Part shown: positions 35,656-43,335 of the stretch, piece by piece
How positions within the stretch are numbered: position 1 is the stretch's first letter
Layout of the letters: each line of letters begins with the position of its first letter
Assembly: GCF_015160855.1 (NCBI RefSeq)
Contig: NZ_CP063373.1
Location: 2,728,001 to 2,792,000 of the forward strand
Origin: Streptomyces ferrugineus
Lineage (GTDB): Bacteria > Actinomycetota > Actinomycetes > Streptomycetales > Streptomycetaceae
Direction of reading: 5' to 3'
DNA: 64,000 nt
Notes under the pieces: model-generated
Databases searched by the model: none
Seen by the model: only the letters and a program-made list of their open reading frames with translations
What the model was told of the DNA's origin: nothing
Made by a program: the position numbers and the translations under genes

Positions 35656-36558
35656 TCAGCCGGTGGTGAGCGCCTCGTACGCCGCCAGCAGCCCGTCGGC
35701 CGCCTCGCGGCCGGCGGGCCGCAGCGGTGCGCGGACCGGGCCCCCGGGCAGGCCGAGTTCGTTCAGTACGGCCTTGGCGGTGGCCGCGCCGGGCAGGCCC
35801 GCCGACATCATCAACTCGATGAGCGGCGTGGCGCGTTGCTGGAGACGGGCGGCCACGGCGGTGTCGCCCGCGTCGAACGCGTCCAGTACCGCACGCAGGT
35901 GACGGGGGATCACATTGGCGACCGTGCTGACGTATCCCGCTCCGCCAACCGCGTACAGCGCCAGATTGTGCTCGTCGCAGCCCGCGTAGTACGCCAACTC
36001 CGTGCGGGCGAGCACCTTCTGGGCCGCCAGGAAGTCGTAGGAGCAGTCCTTCACCGCGACGATCCGTGGGTGCTCGGCGAGCCGGATCAGCGTCTCCGGC
36101 TCGATGCGGGTGCCGGTGCGGCCGGGGATGTCGTAGAGCGCCAGGGGCAGTCCGGCCGCGTCGGCGATCTCGCGGAAGTGGGCCTCCACGGCGTCCTGCG
36201 GGGGCTTGCTGTAATAGGGCGAGACCACCAACAGGCCGTCGGCGCCCGCCTTTTCGGCCGCCAGGGCCAGTTCGACGGTGTGCCGGGTGTCGAAGGTGCC
36301 CACGCCCGCGACGATCGACGCCCGCTCGCCCACCGCCTCCCGGACCGCCCTGACCAGCTCCGACTTCTCCGCGTCCGTCGTGGTCGGCGACTCACCCGTC
36401 GTACCGGACAGCACCAGACCGTCACAGCCCTCGGCCACCAGTCGCTCCGCGAGCCGCTGCGCACCGTCGAGATCGAGTGACCCCGCCTCCGTGAAGGGCG
36501 TGATCATGGCACACAGGGCGCGACCGAAGGGCGGGGTGGGAGCGGCGGCAGTCGTCAT
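35656..36558 (-). CDS. dapA: Dihydrodipicolinate synthase family protein (DapA-like)
   Basis: A 300-residue Schiff-base aldolase. The DapA catalytic set is present: GTTGE (52-56), Tyr in 'LYDIPGRTGTRIEPE' (Tyr142, with substrate Arg147) and the lysine in 'IVAVKDCSYD' (Lys170). It should condense pyruvate and aspartate semialdehyde towards lysine and diaminopimelate. Streptomyces usually have a second dapA elsewhere, so this may be the paralogue with a related substrate. ATG 36558 is chosen as the usual N-terminus; no good ribosome binding site is visible. Confidence 0.9.
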   Translation of the reverse strand: MTTAAAPTPPFGRALCAMITPFTEAGSLDLDGAQRLAERLVAEGCDGLVLSGTTGESPTTTDAEKSELVRAVREAVGERASIVAGVGTFDTRHTVELALAAEKAGADGLLVVSPYYSKPPQDAVEAHFREIADAAGLPLALYDIPGRTGTRIEPETLIRLAEHPRIVAVKDCSYDFLAAQKVLARTELAYYAGCDEHNLALYAVGGAGYVSTVANVIPRHLRAVLDAFDAGDTAVAARLQQRATPLIELMMSAGLPGAATAKAVLNELGLPGGPVRAPLRPAGREAADGLLAAYEALTTG

Positions 36559-36732
36559 ATGAGTAGTGTCGGCAGGACCATCGCGTAGCTCCACTTAATT
36601 CTGCTACGAGGTATTGGTAAGGAGTGCTGCGGGGTGGAGGGCTTCGGGGCGTCGTAGGCCCTATGTCCAAAGTCGGGCGTCATGGGTCACCATGGCCGGG
36701 ACGGTCAACGACCCCTGGTCATGGGAGGCGTC

Positions 36733-36867
36733 ATGAGGCTCGGCAAGGCACTGGCCACCGGAGTCGCGCAGGAGCGGCCCCAGGAGCGCGACACGGAAGC
36801 CGAACTCGCCGAGGAACTCCAGGACATCGAGGCGTCCGCGCCCGAAGAGGTCCCGGCCGCCCGATGA
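36733..36867 (+). CDS. Small acidic protein of unknown function
   Basis: 44 residues, starting at ATG 36733 after GGGAGG with good spacing. A basic start (MRLGKALATGVAQERP) is followed by an acidic helix 'ERDTEAELAEELQDIEASAP'. No known family. It overlaps the next gene by 4 bases (ATGA), supporting real translation and an operon with it. Confidence 0.6.
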   Translation: MRLGKALATGVAQERPQERDTEAELAEELQDIEASAPEEVPAAR

Positions 36868-37559
36868 GGCTGCGGCTTCCGGAGGAACGTCCGACGGAGC
36901 CGCCGACCGGGTACAAGATCGCCCACCCGATGCTGTCCCACGACGGCACCCGGGCCGGGTTCACCGGTGTGTCGCTGGGCGGCGCGCTGCCGTACGGGGT
37001 CCTGGCCGACGCGTCGTGTGTCTACGGTCTGCGGCACCGGGCGCCGAGCCGCCGCTGCGACTGCGGCTTCCACTGTGTGCACGAGCGCACGACGGCCGAG
37101 GCGCTGCTGTGCACGGCCGAGCATCGGACGGCCGTGCTGCTCGAGGTCGGCGTGCTGGGCCGCTACATCCGCTTCGAGCACGGCTTCCGGTACGCCCGTC
37201 AGCGCGTGCGCGCCGCCACGGTCGGCCCGTGTGCCTGCGGCGCCGTCGCCGCCGCCCTGGCCGACGCCGGCTGGGGCCGCCCCGGCTGGCGGGCCCTCGC
37301 CCCTTGCTGCGCGGGGTGCCTGCGCGGCCGTACGTCCGTCTCGCTCGCGGGGTTCGCCCGGCTGGCGGGGGAGGGGCTGAGGGTGGTGGCCGGGAAGGGC
37401 GCGTCCTCCGTGGCGGTCGCCGGCCTCGGGGGCGCCGAGGATCTCGGTGTGCCCGAACTCGCCGCCGAGGCGACGCTGTTGCAGGCCCGCCTCGACTGGT
37501 TCCAGGCCCAGCTGGCCCGGCTGGGCGAGCGGGGGCCGGGCGGCGGAGGGAAGGGGTAG
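36864..37559 (+). CDS. Cysteine-rich protein of unknown function
   Basis: A 231-residue soluble protein. Clustered Cys and His residues suggest metal binding: 'RRCDCGFHCVHERT', 'VGPCACGAVAAALADAG' and 'LAPCCAGCLRG'. The C-terminal part is helical (EATLLQARLDWFQAQLARLG). I recognise no named family. It is coupled to the 44-residue gene upstream and lies 54 bases before the holin-X gene, so it may belong to the same envelope-related cluster. Confidence 0.75.
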   Translation: MRLRLPEERPTEPPTGYKIAHPMLSHDGTRAGFTGVSLGGALPYGVLADASCVYGLRHRAPSRRCDCGFHCVHERTTAEALLCTAEHRTAVLLEVGVLGRYIRFEHGFRYARQRVRAATVGPCACGAVAAALADAGWGRPGWRALAPCCAGCLRGRTSVSLAGFARLAGEGLRVVAGKGASSVAVAGLGGAEDLGVPELAAEATLLQARLDWFQAQLARLGERGPGGGGKG

Positions 37560-37613
37560 CGGGGGCCGGTCCGGGTACCCGGGGAGTTCCGAACCGAGAG
37601 GAGGCGGAACACC

Positions 37614-38033
37614 GTGACCGGAACCACGGCCCCCGAGCCGGTGCGCGACGGGCATCGCCCGGTGGGCGAACTCGTGGCGCAGGCCGGCGAACAGCTCTCC
37701 CTGCTCGTACGGCAGGAAGTCGCCCTGGCCAAGGAGGAACTGGCGGCAAAGGGCCGGCGGGCCGGGCGTGGCGGCGGCCTGCTGGGCGCGGCGGGCGCCG
37801 TCGCGTACGCCGGGCTGCTGTTCCTGGCCGCGGCCGCGACCGCCGCGCTCTCGCTGACACTGTCCCTGTGGGCCGCGGCGCTGATCGTGACGGGAGCGCT
37901 GTTCGCGGTCGCGGGCCTGCTGGCGGCGACCGGCCGCGCCCAGTTGCGCCGCGCCGCGCCTCCCACGCCCGAGCGGGCTCTCGGCAGCGTCAGGACCGAC
38001 GTCCAGGAGATCAAGGGAAGGGCACACCGATGA
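37614..38033 (+). CDS. Actinobacterial holin-X (phage holin family) membrane protein
   Basis: A 139-residue protein. A helical start 'VGELVAQAGEQLSLLVRQEV' and 'ALAKEELAAKGRRAGRG' is followed by two membrane segments (about 57-80 and 84-106). This is the pattern of the putative actinobacterial holin-X family. There is no sign of a prophage, so phage lysis is not implied. GTG 37614 has an AGGAGG site. It overlaps the DUF3618 gene by 4 bases, its usual partner. Confidence 0.88.
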   Translation: MTGTTAPEPVRDGHRPVGELVAQAGEQLSLLVRQEVALAKEELAAKGRRAGRGGGLLGAAGAVAYAGLLFLAAAATAALSLTLSLWAAALIVTGALFAVAGLLAATGRAQLRRAAPPTPERALGSVRTDVQEIKGRAHR

Positions 38034-38551
38034 AGGACAGGGCAGCGGGGGAGACGCACGGCGCCGCCAAGAAGGCGGCCGGTGGGGCCAAGGGGCCCGA
38101 GGAACTGCGTGACCAGATCGAGCGCACCCGCCACCAACTCGGCGACACAGTGGCCGAGTTGGTGGAGAGGGCGGACGTGAAGGGCCGGGCCGTGGCCCGC
38201 GCCGCCGACCTCAGGGACAAGGCGGGCGCGATGACCGTGCAGCTGCGCAGCAGCGCCGCCCAGGCGGGCCACGCGGTGCAGGACCGGGCGACCCGGGCCG
38301 GGCACGTCGTACAGGACCGGGCCACCGAGGCCGGTCATCGCGTACAGGAGCGGGCGAACCGGGCCGGACACACCGTCCACGACAGGGCGACGCACGCGGG
38401 CCACACGGTGGAGCACGGCGTCCCGCGCCCCGTCCGCACGGTCGTCCAGGCCGGACTGCGGCATCCGCGTCCGGTGCTGGTGGTCGGCGCGGCGGCGGGG
38501 GCGCTGATCGCCGCCGGCATGCTGCGACGGCGCCACACCGGGCACCGCTGA
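38030..38551 (+). CDS. DUF3618 family membrane protein with 11-residue repeats
   Basis: A 173-residue protein. The DUF3618 core is 'EELRDQIERTRHQLGDTVAE' with 'LVERADVK' (about 25-52). From residue 79 come four and a half repeats of 11 residues of the type AGHxVQDRATx. A C-terminal membrane segment (about 145-165) precedes 'RRRHTGHR'. The repeats would form a long amphipathic helix that could lie on the membrane. It follows its holin-X partner. The function is unknown. Confidence 0.88.
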   Translation: MKDRAAGETHGAAKKAAGGAKGPEELRDQIERTRHQLGDTVAELVERADVKGRAVARAADLRDKAGAMTVQLRSSAAQAGHAVQDRATRAGHVVQDRATEAGHRVQERANRAGHTVHDRATHAGHTVEHGVPRPVRTVVQAGLRHPRPVLVVGAAAGALIAAGMLRRRHTGHR

Positions 38552-38580
38552 GACGCTGGCTGGGCATCGCTGGTGCGCTG

Positions 38581-38830
38581 GGTTGTGCGGGTGCGGTGGT
38601 CTTGCTGAGGTGCTGGGTTGTGCGGGTGGGGTGGTCCTGCTGAGGTGCTGGTCCTGCTGACGCGCCGGGTCCTGCTGGTGCGCTGGTCCTGCTGACGCGC
38701 CGGGCTCTGCTGGCGCGCTGACCCCGCTGACGCCCCGGGCCCCGCTGGCGCGCTGGCCCCGCTGGGACACCGGCACTGCTCAGGCGCCGGCCGGCCCCTG
38801 TAGGACACCGGCCTGTTGAGGCGTCGGCAC
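38581..38830. repeat. Degenerate minisatellite
   Basis: Two 35-base direct repeats (38581-38615 and 38616-38650, two differences) are followed by about ten degenerate units of 16-18 bases built on GGTCCTGCTGACGCGCC and GGGCCCCGCTGGCGCGCT, fading out near 38830. The stretch from 38552 to 38868 holds no supported gene. Confidence 0.8.
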
Positions 38831-38868
38831 CACCGAGGCACCGGGCGCCCCTCTCCTCCATGGCTCAC

Positions 38869-38899
38869 TTGACCTCAAGTCCACTTGAGGTCGAAAGGT
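38869..38899 (+). promoter_or_regulatory. SoxR-type operator and promoter
   Basis: GACCTCAAGT-CC-ACTTGAGGTC (38871-38892) is a perfect 10-2-10 palindrome. Its core CCTCAAG-N4-CTTGAGG matches the known SoxR box. It fills the unusually long spacer behind a -35 TTGACC (38869-38874), as in MerR-family promoters with a 19-base spacer. The -10 (AAAGGT, 38894-38899) is poor, as is normal for activated promoters of this class. Confidence 0.8.
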
Positions 38900-38939
38900 G
38901 ATCGGTGCACGCATCGACCACCGAGCCCTGGAGGCCCTC

Positions 38940-39650
38940 ATGGCCGTCATGACCCGTCGCACCGACGCCCACCCCGACCTCACCCACCCCGAGACCGGCG
39001 CCCCGTTCTTCAGCACCTGGCGGGTGGGCACCCCGCCGCGACAGCGGCAGACCGTCGAGGCCATCGCCCGCACCTGGGAGCGCCGCCCCTGGCCTAGCGG
39101 CGATCTGCTCGGCTACCACGTCTACACCGGGCACGACGGCACCACCCTCCTCCACCACTCGCAGTGGCGGAGCGAGCCGGCCTACGAGGCGTTCGTGAAG
39201 AGTCACCGCCAGGAGCGCGTCGACGAGATCGACACCGCCGTACCGGGCATCGAACGCCTGTGGCTCGGCCGCTACCGGCGCTACCGCAGCAGCAGCCGCG
39301 AGGGCGACACGCGCGTCCCCGGCTGCATCGTGATCGTCGACATCGAGTTCGAGGGGCCCGACCCCGACCGGCAGCGCGCCTGGGTCGACGCCGTCCTGGA
39401 GGCGCTGGAGAGCGAGCCGAACGTCCACCCCGGCGGAATCTCGGCCCACTTCCATCTGAGCACCGACGGCACCCGTGTCCTGAACTACGCCGAGTGGGAG
39501 AGCGCGCAGGCTCATGTCGACGCCCTCGCCGCTCCGGGCGACGGCGTCGGCTCGGCGACGGAGCTGTGGCGCCGGGTGCAGAACTGGCCGGGTCTGAAGA
39601 GCAGCACGGTGGAGCGGTACGACCATGCCCTCGGGCTGATCCCGGGCTGA
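38940..39650 (+). CDS. Antibiotic biosynthesis monooxygenase-domain protein under SoxR control
   Basis: A 236-residue protein made of two ferredoxin-like ABM units (about 10-110 and 115-225): 'APFFSTWRVGTPPRQRQTVE', 'LHHSQWRSEPAYEAFVKSHR' and 'VLNYAEWESAQAHVDAL'. ATG 38940 has GGAGG (38930-38934) 5 bases before it. The upstream GTG 38898 lies inside the promoter and is rejected. The SoxR box fits S. coelicolor, where a monooxygenase-like gene is among the few SoxR targets (family knowledge). It may modify redox-active antibiotics. Confidence 0.88.
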   Translation: MAVMTRRTDAHPDLTHPETGAPFFSTWRVGTPPRQRQTVEAIARTWERRPWPSGDLLGYHVYTGHDGTTLLHHSQWRSEPAYEAFVKSHRQERVDEIDTAVPGIERLWLGRYRRYRSSSREGDTRVPGCIVIVDIEFEGPDPDRQRAWVDAVLEALESEPNVHPGGISAHFHLSTDGTRVLNYAEWESAQAHVDALAAPGDGVGSATELWRRVQNWPGLKSSTVERYDHALGLIPG

Positions 39651-39698
39651 TCCCGGGCTGATCCCGGGCTGATCCCGAGCTGAGTCCGGGATCAGCCC
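39633..39698 (+). terminator. Terminator made from an 11-base tandem repeat
   Basis: GGGCTGATCCC occurs four times head to tail (39633-39676), is followed by a variant (39677-39687), and then by its reverse complement GGGATCAGCCC (39688-39698). The fourth copy and the inverted copy form an 11-base hairpin; earlier copies can pair in other registers. The stop codon of the upstream gene lies inside the second copy. Confidence 0.75.
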
Positions 39699-39714
39699 TG
39701 CACCGGAAACGACC

Positions 39715-39760
39715 CTCACCGAACACTCGAACCGTCTGGACAAAAAAAGTCTTCGGTGAG
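39715..39760 (+). promoter_or_regulatory. Inverted repeat at the arsR-like promoter
   Basis: CTCACCGAA (39715-39723) and TTCGGTGAG (39752-39760) are perfect 9-base arms separated by 28 bases, ending 11 bases before the ATG. They flank the expected promoter and are a candidate site for autoregulation. Confidence 0.45.
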
Positions 39761-39771
39761 AGGGTGGACCC

Positions 39772-40416
39772 ATGCTGGACGTCACCGTGATCGAGGACCC
39801 CGAGGCCGCAGCCGTCTCCCTGGACCCCATAAGGGCCCGGCTGCTCGCCGAGCTGGCGGCCGGACCCGCGTCGGCCGCCATGCTGGCCGGCAAGGTCGGG
39901 CTGCCCAGACAGAAGGTGAACTACCACCTCAAGGCGCTGGAGCGGCACGGCCTGGTCGAGCTGGCCGGTGAGCGCCGCAAGGGCAACGTCACCGAGCGGC
40001 TGATGCGGGCGACCGCCGCGTCGTACGTGATCTCACCGCTCGCGCTCGCCGCCGTGCAGCCCGACCCGGACCGCTTCCGCGACCAGCTCTCGGCGCGCTG
40101 GCTGCTCGCTCTCGGCGCCCGCCTGGTGCGGGACGTCGGCTCGCTGATCACCGGCGCGGCCAAGGCCCGCAAGCGGCTCGCGACCTACGCGCTGGACGGC
40201 GAGGTCCGCTTCTCCTCGGCCGCCGAACGGGCGGCGTTCATCCAGGAGTTGACGGCCGGCGTGAGTGCGCTCATCCGCAAGTACGACGCGCCGGACGCCG
40301 AGGGCGGCCGGGATCACCGGATCGTCGTGGCCGTCCATCCCACCGTCAAACCCACCGTCGAACCTACGGTCGAACCCACCGTCGAGGACCAGCCCGGCCC
40401 GGAACTCGACCAGTAG
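39772..40416 (+). CDS. ArsR family winged-helix regulator
   Basis: A 214-residue protein. The winged helix (about 15-85) reads 'RARLLAELAAGPASAAMLAG' and 'LPRQKVNYHLKALERHGLVE'. A helical middle part follows. The C-terminus ends in the short repeat PTVKPTVEPTVEPTVE. No metal-binding cysteines are present, so it is not a metal sensor. AGAGGG precedes the ATG. It is followed after 31 bases by an SRPBCC gene, a common pair in which the regulator controls the partner. Confidence 0.9.
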   Translation: MLDVTVIEDPEAAAVSLDPIRARLLAELAAGPASAAMLAGKVGLPRQKVNYHLKALERHGLVELAGERRKGNVTERLMRATAASYVISPLALAAVQPDPDRFRDQLSARWLLALGARLVRDVGSLITGAAKARKRLATYALDGEVRFSSAAERAAFIQELTAGVSALIRKYDAPDAEGGRDHRIVVAVHPTVKPTVEPTVEPTVEDQPGPELDQ

Positions 40417-40447
40417 TACTCCGTACTCAGTAGCTCAGGAGCCCACC

Positions 40448-41191
40448 ATGTCCAAGGAATTCGAGATCGCCCGCGAAATCGAGGTCGACGCCACACCGGA
40501 GCAGGTGTGGGAGGCCGTCACCGAAGGAACCGGCGGCTGGCTGTGGCCGATGGAGCCGCCCGAGCCGCGCGAGGGCGGCAAGGGCCCCTTCGGGTCCACG
40601 ATCCTCGCCTGGGACCCGCCGCACCGCTACACCAACCGGGTCGAGGACGTCGAGGGCATCTCCGAGCAGACCCTCAACCAGCTCGACTACACCATCGAAC
40701 CGCGCGACGAGGGCCGCCGCGCCTGGGTGCGGTACGTGCACAGCGGCATCTTCGTCGACGACTGGGACAACCAGTACGACGGCGCCGCCAAGCACACCGA
40801 CTTCTATCTGCACACCCTGAGCCAGTACCTGACGCACTTCGGCGGCCGTCCCCTCGCCGCCTTCACCACCTTCGACGGACCCGAGGCGTCCGGCGCCCCC
40901 GACGCCCTCGCCGCCGTCGGCAGGGCCCTCGGCCTGTCGGACGACACCGTCGAAGGGGCCAGGGTCAGCGCACCGGGGCCCGGCGGGAAGACCCTGGACG
41001 CGGTGGTCGACTACCGAAACCCGTACTTCATCGGGCTGCGCACCGACGACGCCCTGATCCGCGTCTTCGGGCGCAACCACTGGGGCCATGTGGTCGGTAT
41101 CAGCGTCCACGACTTCGCGCCGGGCGCCGACGCCAAGGCGGACGAGGAGATGTGGAAGGGCTGGCTGAACGGCGTGTTCAGCCAGCCCTGA
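40448..41191 (+). CDS. SRPBCC (AHSA1-like) domain protein
   Basis: A 247-residue protein. The N-terminal START-like domain reads 'EFEIAREIEVDATPEQVWEA', 'DPPHRYTNRVED' and 'WVRYVHSGIF' (about 1-135). A second part to the C-terminus includes 'FIGLRTDDALIRVFGRNHWG'. Such folds bind hydrophobic ligands. The exact role is unknown. CAGGAG lies 6 bases before the ATG, in an operon with the ArsR-like regulator. Confidence 0.88.
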   Translation: MSKEFEIAREIEVDATPEQVWEAVTEGTGGWLWPMEPPEPREGGKGPFGSTILAWDPPHRYTNRVEDVEGISEQTLNQLDYTIEPRDEGRRAWVRYVHSGIFVDDWDNQYDGAAKHTDFYLHTLSQYLTHFGGRPLAAFTTFDGPEASGAPDALAAVGRALGLSDDTVEGARVSAPGPGGKTLDAVVDYRNPYFIGLRTDDALIRVFGRNHWGHVVGISVHDFAPGADAKADEEMWKGWLNGVFSQP

Positions 41192-41202
41192 GACCACCGG
41201 GG

Positions 41203-43029
41203 TTACGGGCGGAACCGCAGCACCTGCGGGTCGTGGTCGCTGATCTGGTCGTTGAACTCCGAGTTGATGTGCACGCTGTCGTACTCGAAGTCGCAGGAGC
41301 GCCGGATCGAGGGGCTGACCAGGATCTGGTCCAGCGTCTGGGCGTTGCCCTGGTAGACGTAGGAGTAACGCTCGCTCCTCGGCAGCGACTTGATCGCCGA
41401 CCACAGCGCGCCGCCGTCCTCCAGCAGCTCGGTCGTGCCGGAGAACTCGAAGTCGTTGATGTCGCCGAGCGTGACGACGTCCGCGCTCTTCTGGACGGCC
41501 AGGATGTCCTTGACGAAGGCGTTCACCGACTTCGCCTGGAGGTGGCGCTGGGTCTCCGAGCTGCGGGTCGGCGGCTGGTACTGCGCGTGCAGCGACTGGT
41601 CGCCGCCCTTGGAGGCGAAGTGGTTGGCGATCACGATGACCGTGCGGCCACGGAAGACGAACTCACCGGCCAGCGGCTTGCGGCTGTCGTCCCAGGCCTC
41701 GTTCGCCGGGTCGATACGGCCGGGGGAGACGGTCAGCGCCGCCGCGCCCTTCACCTTGGTCACGCCGGCCGCGGTCGTGGCGTCGCCGCCCGCGCGGTCG
41801 GTGAAGGAGACCCGCTCGGGGTTGAACAGGAACGCCTGGCGGATGTTGCCGCCCGGCTGGCCGCCGTCGGTGTTGTTCACCGGGTCGATCGAGCGCCAGT
41901 CGTACGCGGGGCCGCCCGCCGCCACGATCGCGTCGATCAGCTTCTGCATGGTCAGGTCGGCGGCGACCGTGCCGTCGTTCGTCCTGCCGTTGTTGTCCTG
42001 GATCTCCTCCAGGGACACGATGTCGGGCGACCGGAGGTTGTCCACGATCGCGGCGGCGTGCTCGGCGAACGTGGTGTCGGACGGGTCCAGGTTCTCCACG
42101 TTGTACGTGGCGACCGCCAGCTCGCCGCGCGACTGCTTCCGCGTGGTCTCCCGCTTCAGACCGGCGCTCTCGAGGGTGCCGAGCTGGTTGGCGACCAGGG
42201 TGTAGCCGCCGAACTGGGTGTAGTCCAGGGGCCCGGTCGTGGCGCCCTTCAGGACGTCACCGACGTTCGCCTTCGGGAAGTCGGCCGCCTTGCCGAGGGA
42301 CTGGATCTGCAGCCGGCCGGTGTTCTGGGAGTCGTAGGAGCCGTAGACCGTGCCGCCGCGGCGATTGCGGTGCTCCCACGGCTTCACCGTGACCCACAGC
42401 TCGGTGTACGGGTCGGTGGCGCCGACCACACGGGTGTCGGCGACCTGGACGTTCTCGCCCTCCAGGGACTCGTAGTAGTCCAGGGCGTACTTCTCGGGCC
42501 GCAGCGTCAGGCCGTTGATCGAGCCGCTCGCGGCGCTGTCGCCCTCGGCGCTGTAGGCGGCCGGCACCGAGCGCGCGTCGATCACCTTGGCGGCCGGGAC
42601 GGCGTTGCCGCTGGAGACGACGGTGGTCGTCGGCCTGGTGAGCTCGGTCAGCGACTGGTTGCCGGAGGAGGCGCCGCCCGGGACGTACTCGGAGACCGTG
42701 CCCGAGACCAGGACCGAGTCGCCGACGGCGACCGTCGGGGCGGAGCCGGTGAAGACGAAGACGCCCTCGCTGGTGGCTGGGTCGGCGTCGGGGTTCGGAT
42801 CCTGGATCCAGAAGCCTCTGGACGAGCCGTAGGGGCGTACGCCGGTGACGATTCCGGCCACATCCGCGACCTGCTCGCCGGCGTACGGTGATATTCGGGT
42901 GCTGCCCTGAATGTCATGGATGCGCACGGAGTCCGCGTGCGCGGGCGAGGTCAGGGCGACGGTGGACGCCGCGGAGCAGACGGCGGCGACGGTGAGCGCG
43001 GCGAGACGCGCGGACTTCTTGCTCGGCAA
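41203..43029 (-). CDS. Secreted endonuclease/exonuclease/phosphatase family protein
   Basis: A 608-residue exported protein of the ExeM/NucH-like type. A signal peptide (about 1-30, 'LAALTVAAVCSAASTVALTS', cut near AHA-DSV) leads to an OB-like domain ('ISPYAGEQVADVAGIVTGV'). The EEP catalytic domain starts near residue 300: 'VATYNVENLDPSD', 'LEEIQDNNG', 'IVIANHFASKGG', 'VTLGDINDFEFSGTTE' and 'SDHDPQVLRF'. The metal and catalytic Asn, Glu, His and Asp residues are all present. TTG 43029 is chosen because GGAGG lies 7 bases upstream. It probably degrades extracellular DNA or nucleotides. A long inverted repeat lies upstream. Confidence 0.9.
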   Translation of the reverse strand: MPSKKSARLAALTVAAVCSAASTVALTSPAHADSVRIHDIQGSTRISPYAGEQVADVAGIVTGVRPYGSSRGFWIQDPNPDADPATSEGVFVFTGSAPTVAVGDSVLVSGTVSEYVPGGASSGNQSLTELTRPTTTVVSSGNAVPAAKVIDARSVPAAYSAEGDSAASGSINGLTLRPEKYALDYYESLEGENVQVADTRVVGATDPYTELWVTVKPWEHRNRRGGTVYGSYDSQNTGRLQIQSLGKAADFPKANVGDVLKGATTGPLDYTQFGGYTLVANQLGTLESAGLKRETTRKQSRGELAVATYNVENLDPSDTTFAEHAAAIVDNLRSPDIVSLEEIQDNNGRTNDGTVAADLTMQKLIDAIVAAGGPAYDWRSIDPVNNTDGGQPGGNIRQAFLFNPERVSFTDRAGGDATTAAGVTKVKGAAALTVSPGRIDPANEAWDDSRKPLAGEFVFRGRTVIVIANHFASKGGDQSLHAQYQPPTRSSETQRHLQAKSVNAFVKDILAVQKSADVVTLGDINDFEFSGTTELLEDGGALWSAIKSLPRSERYSYVYQGNAQTLDQILVSPSIRRSCDFEYDSVHINSEFNDQISDHDPQVLRFRP

Positions 43030-43128
43030 CGGGATCCCTCCGGGGACATGCAGAAGTGCCGGGACGAGGGTGGAACGTGGAGCGTGTGGCGAGGGTGAAA
43101 CCTGTGAGGTGCGGCCGGTGGGGCGGCA

Positions 43129-43179
43129 ACGCGCGTAGAAAATACAGTGAACAGATGTCCGCCAAGTTTCTACGCGCGT
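43129..43179 (-). promoter_or_regulatory. Long inverted repeat upstream of the secreted nuclease gene
   Basis: ACGCGCGTAGAAA (43129-43141) and TTTCTACGCGCGT (43167-43179) are perfect 13-base arms 25 bases apart, 100-150 bases before the nuclease start. Each arm holds the palindrome ACGCGCGT. Between them lies GTTCACT on the minus strand, a single Pho-box-like unit. Confidence 0.5.
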
Positions 43180-43335
43180 AATCTCCTGCCTGGTCAGGTC
43201 AGTTGTCAAGGTTTCGGCCATGTACACCGCCCGACGGGGAGATGAACCGGGCGGCATGGGTGGAAATCCGTCTAGGCTGAGCGGCTGAGCCGTGATGCGT
43301 ACGGCCGTGCAGAGCGCCCCTAGGAGAACCATCCG

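Noticed and set aside
37614..38033. Prophage signal from the holin-like protein
   Set aside because: Holin-X proteins are common chromosomal membrane proteins in actinobacteria. No other phage gene is nearby.
38264..38425. CRISPR-like 33-base periodicity
   Set aside because: The units are contiguous, in frame and encode an 11-residue repeat. There are no unique spacers and no cas genes.
38335..38868. Minus-strand Pro/Ala/Gln-rich frames over the minisatellite
   Set aside because: They arise from GC-rich tandem repeats read in several frames, with no start signal or family resemblance.
38898..38940. GTG 38898 as start of the ABM-domain gene
   Set aside because: It lies within the SoxR-type promoter, at the expected -10. 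ATG 38940 has a strong GGAGG site 5 bases upstream.
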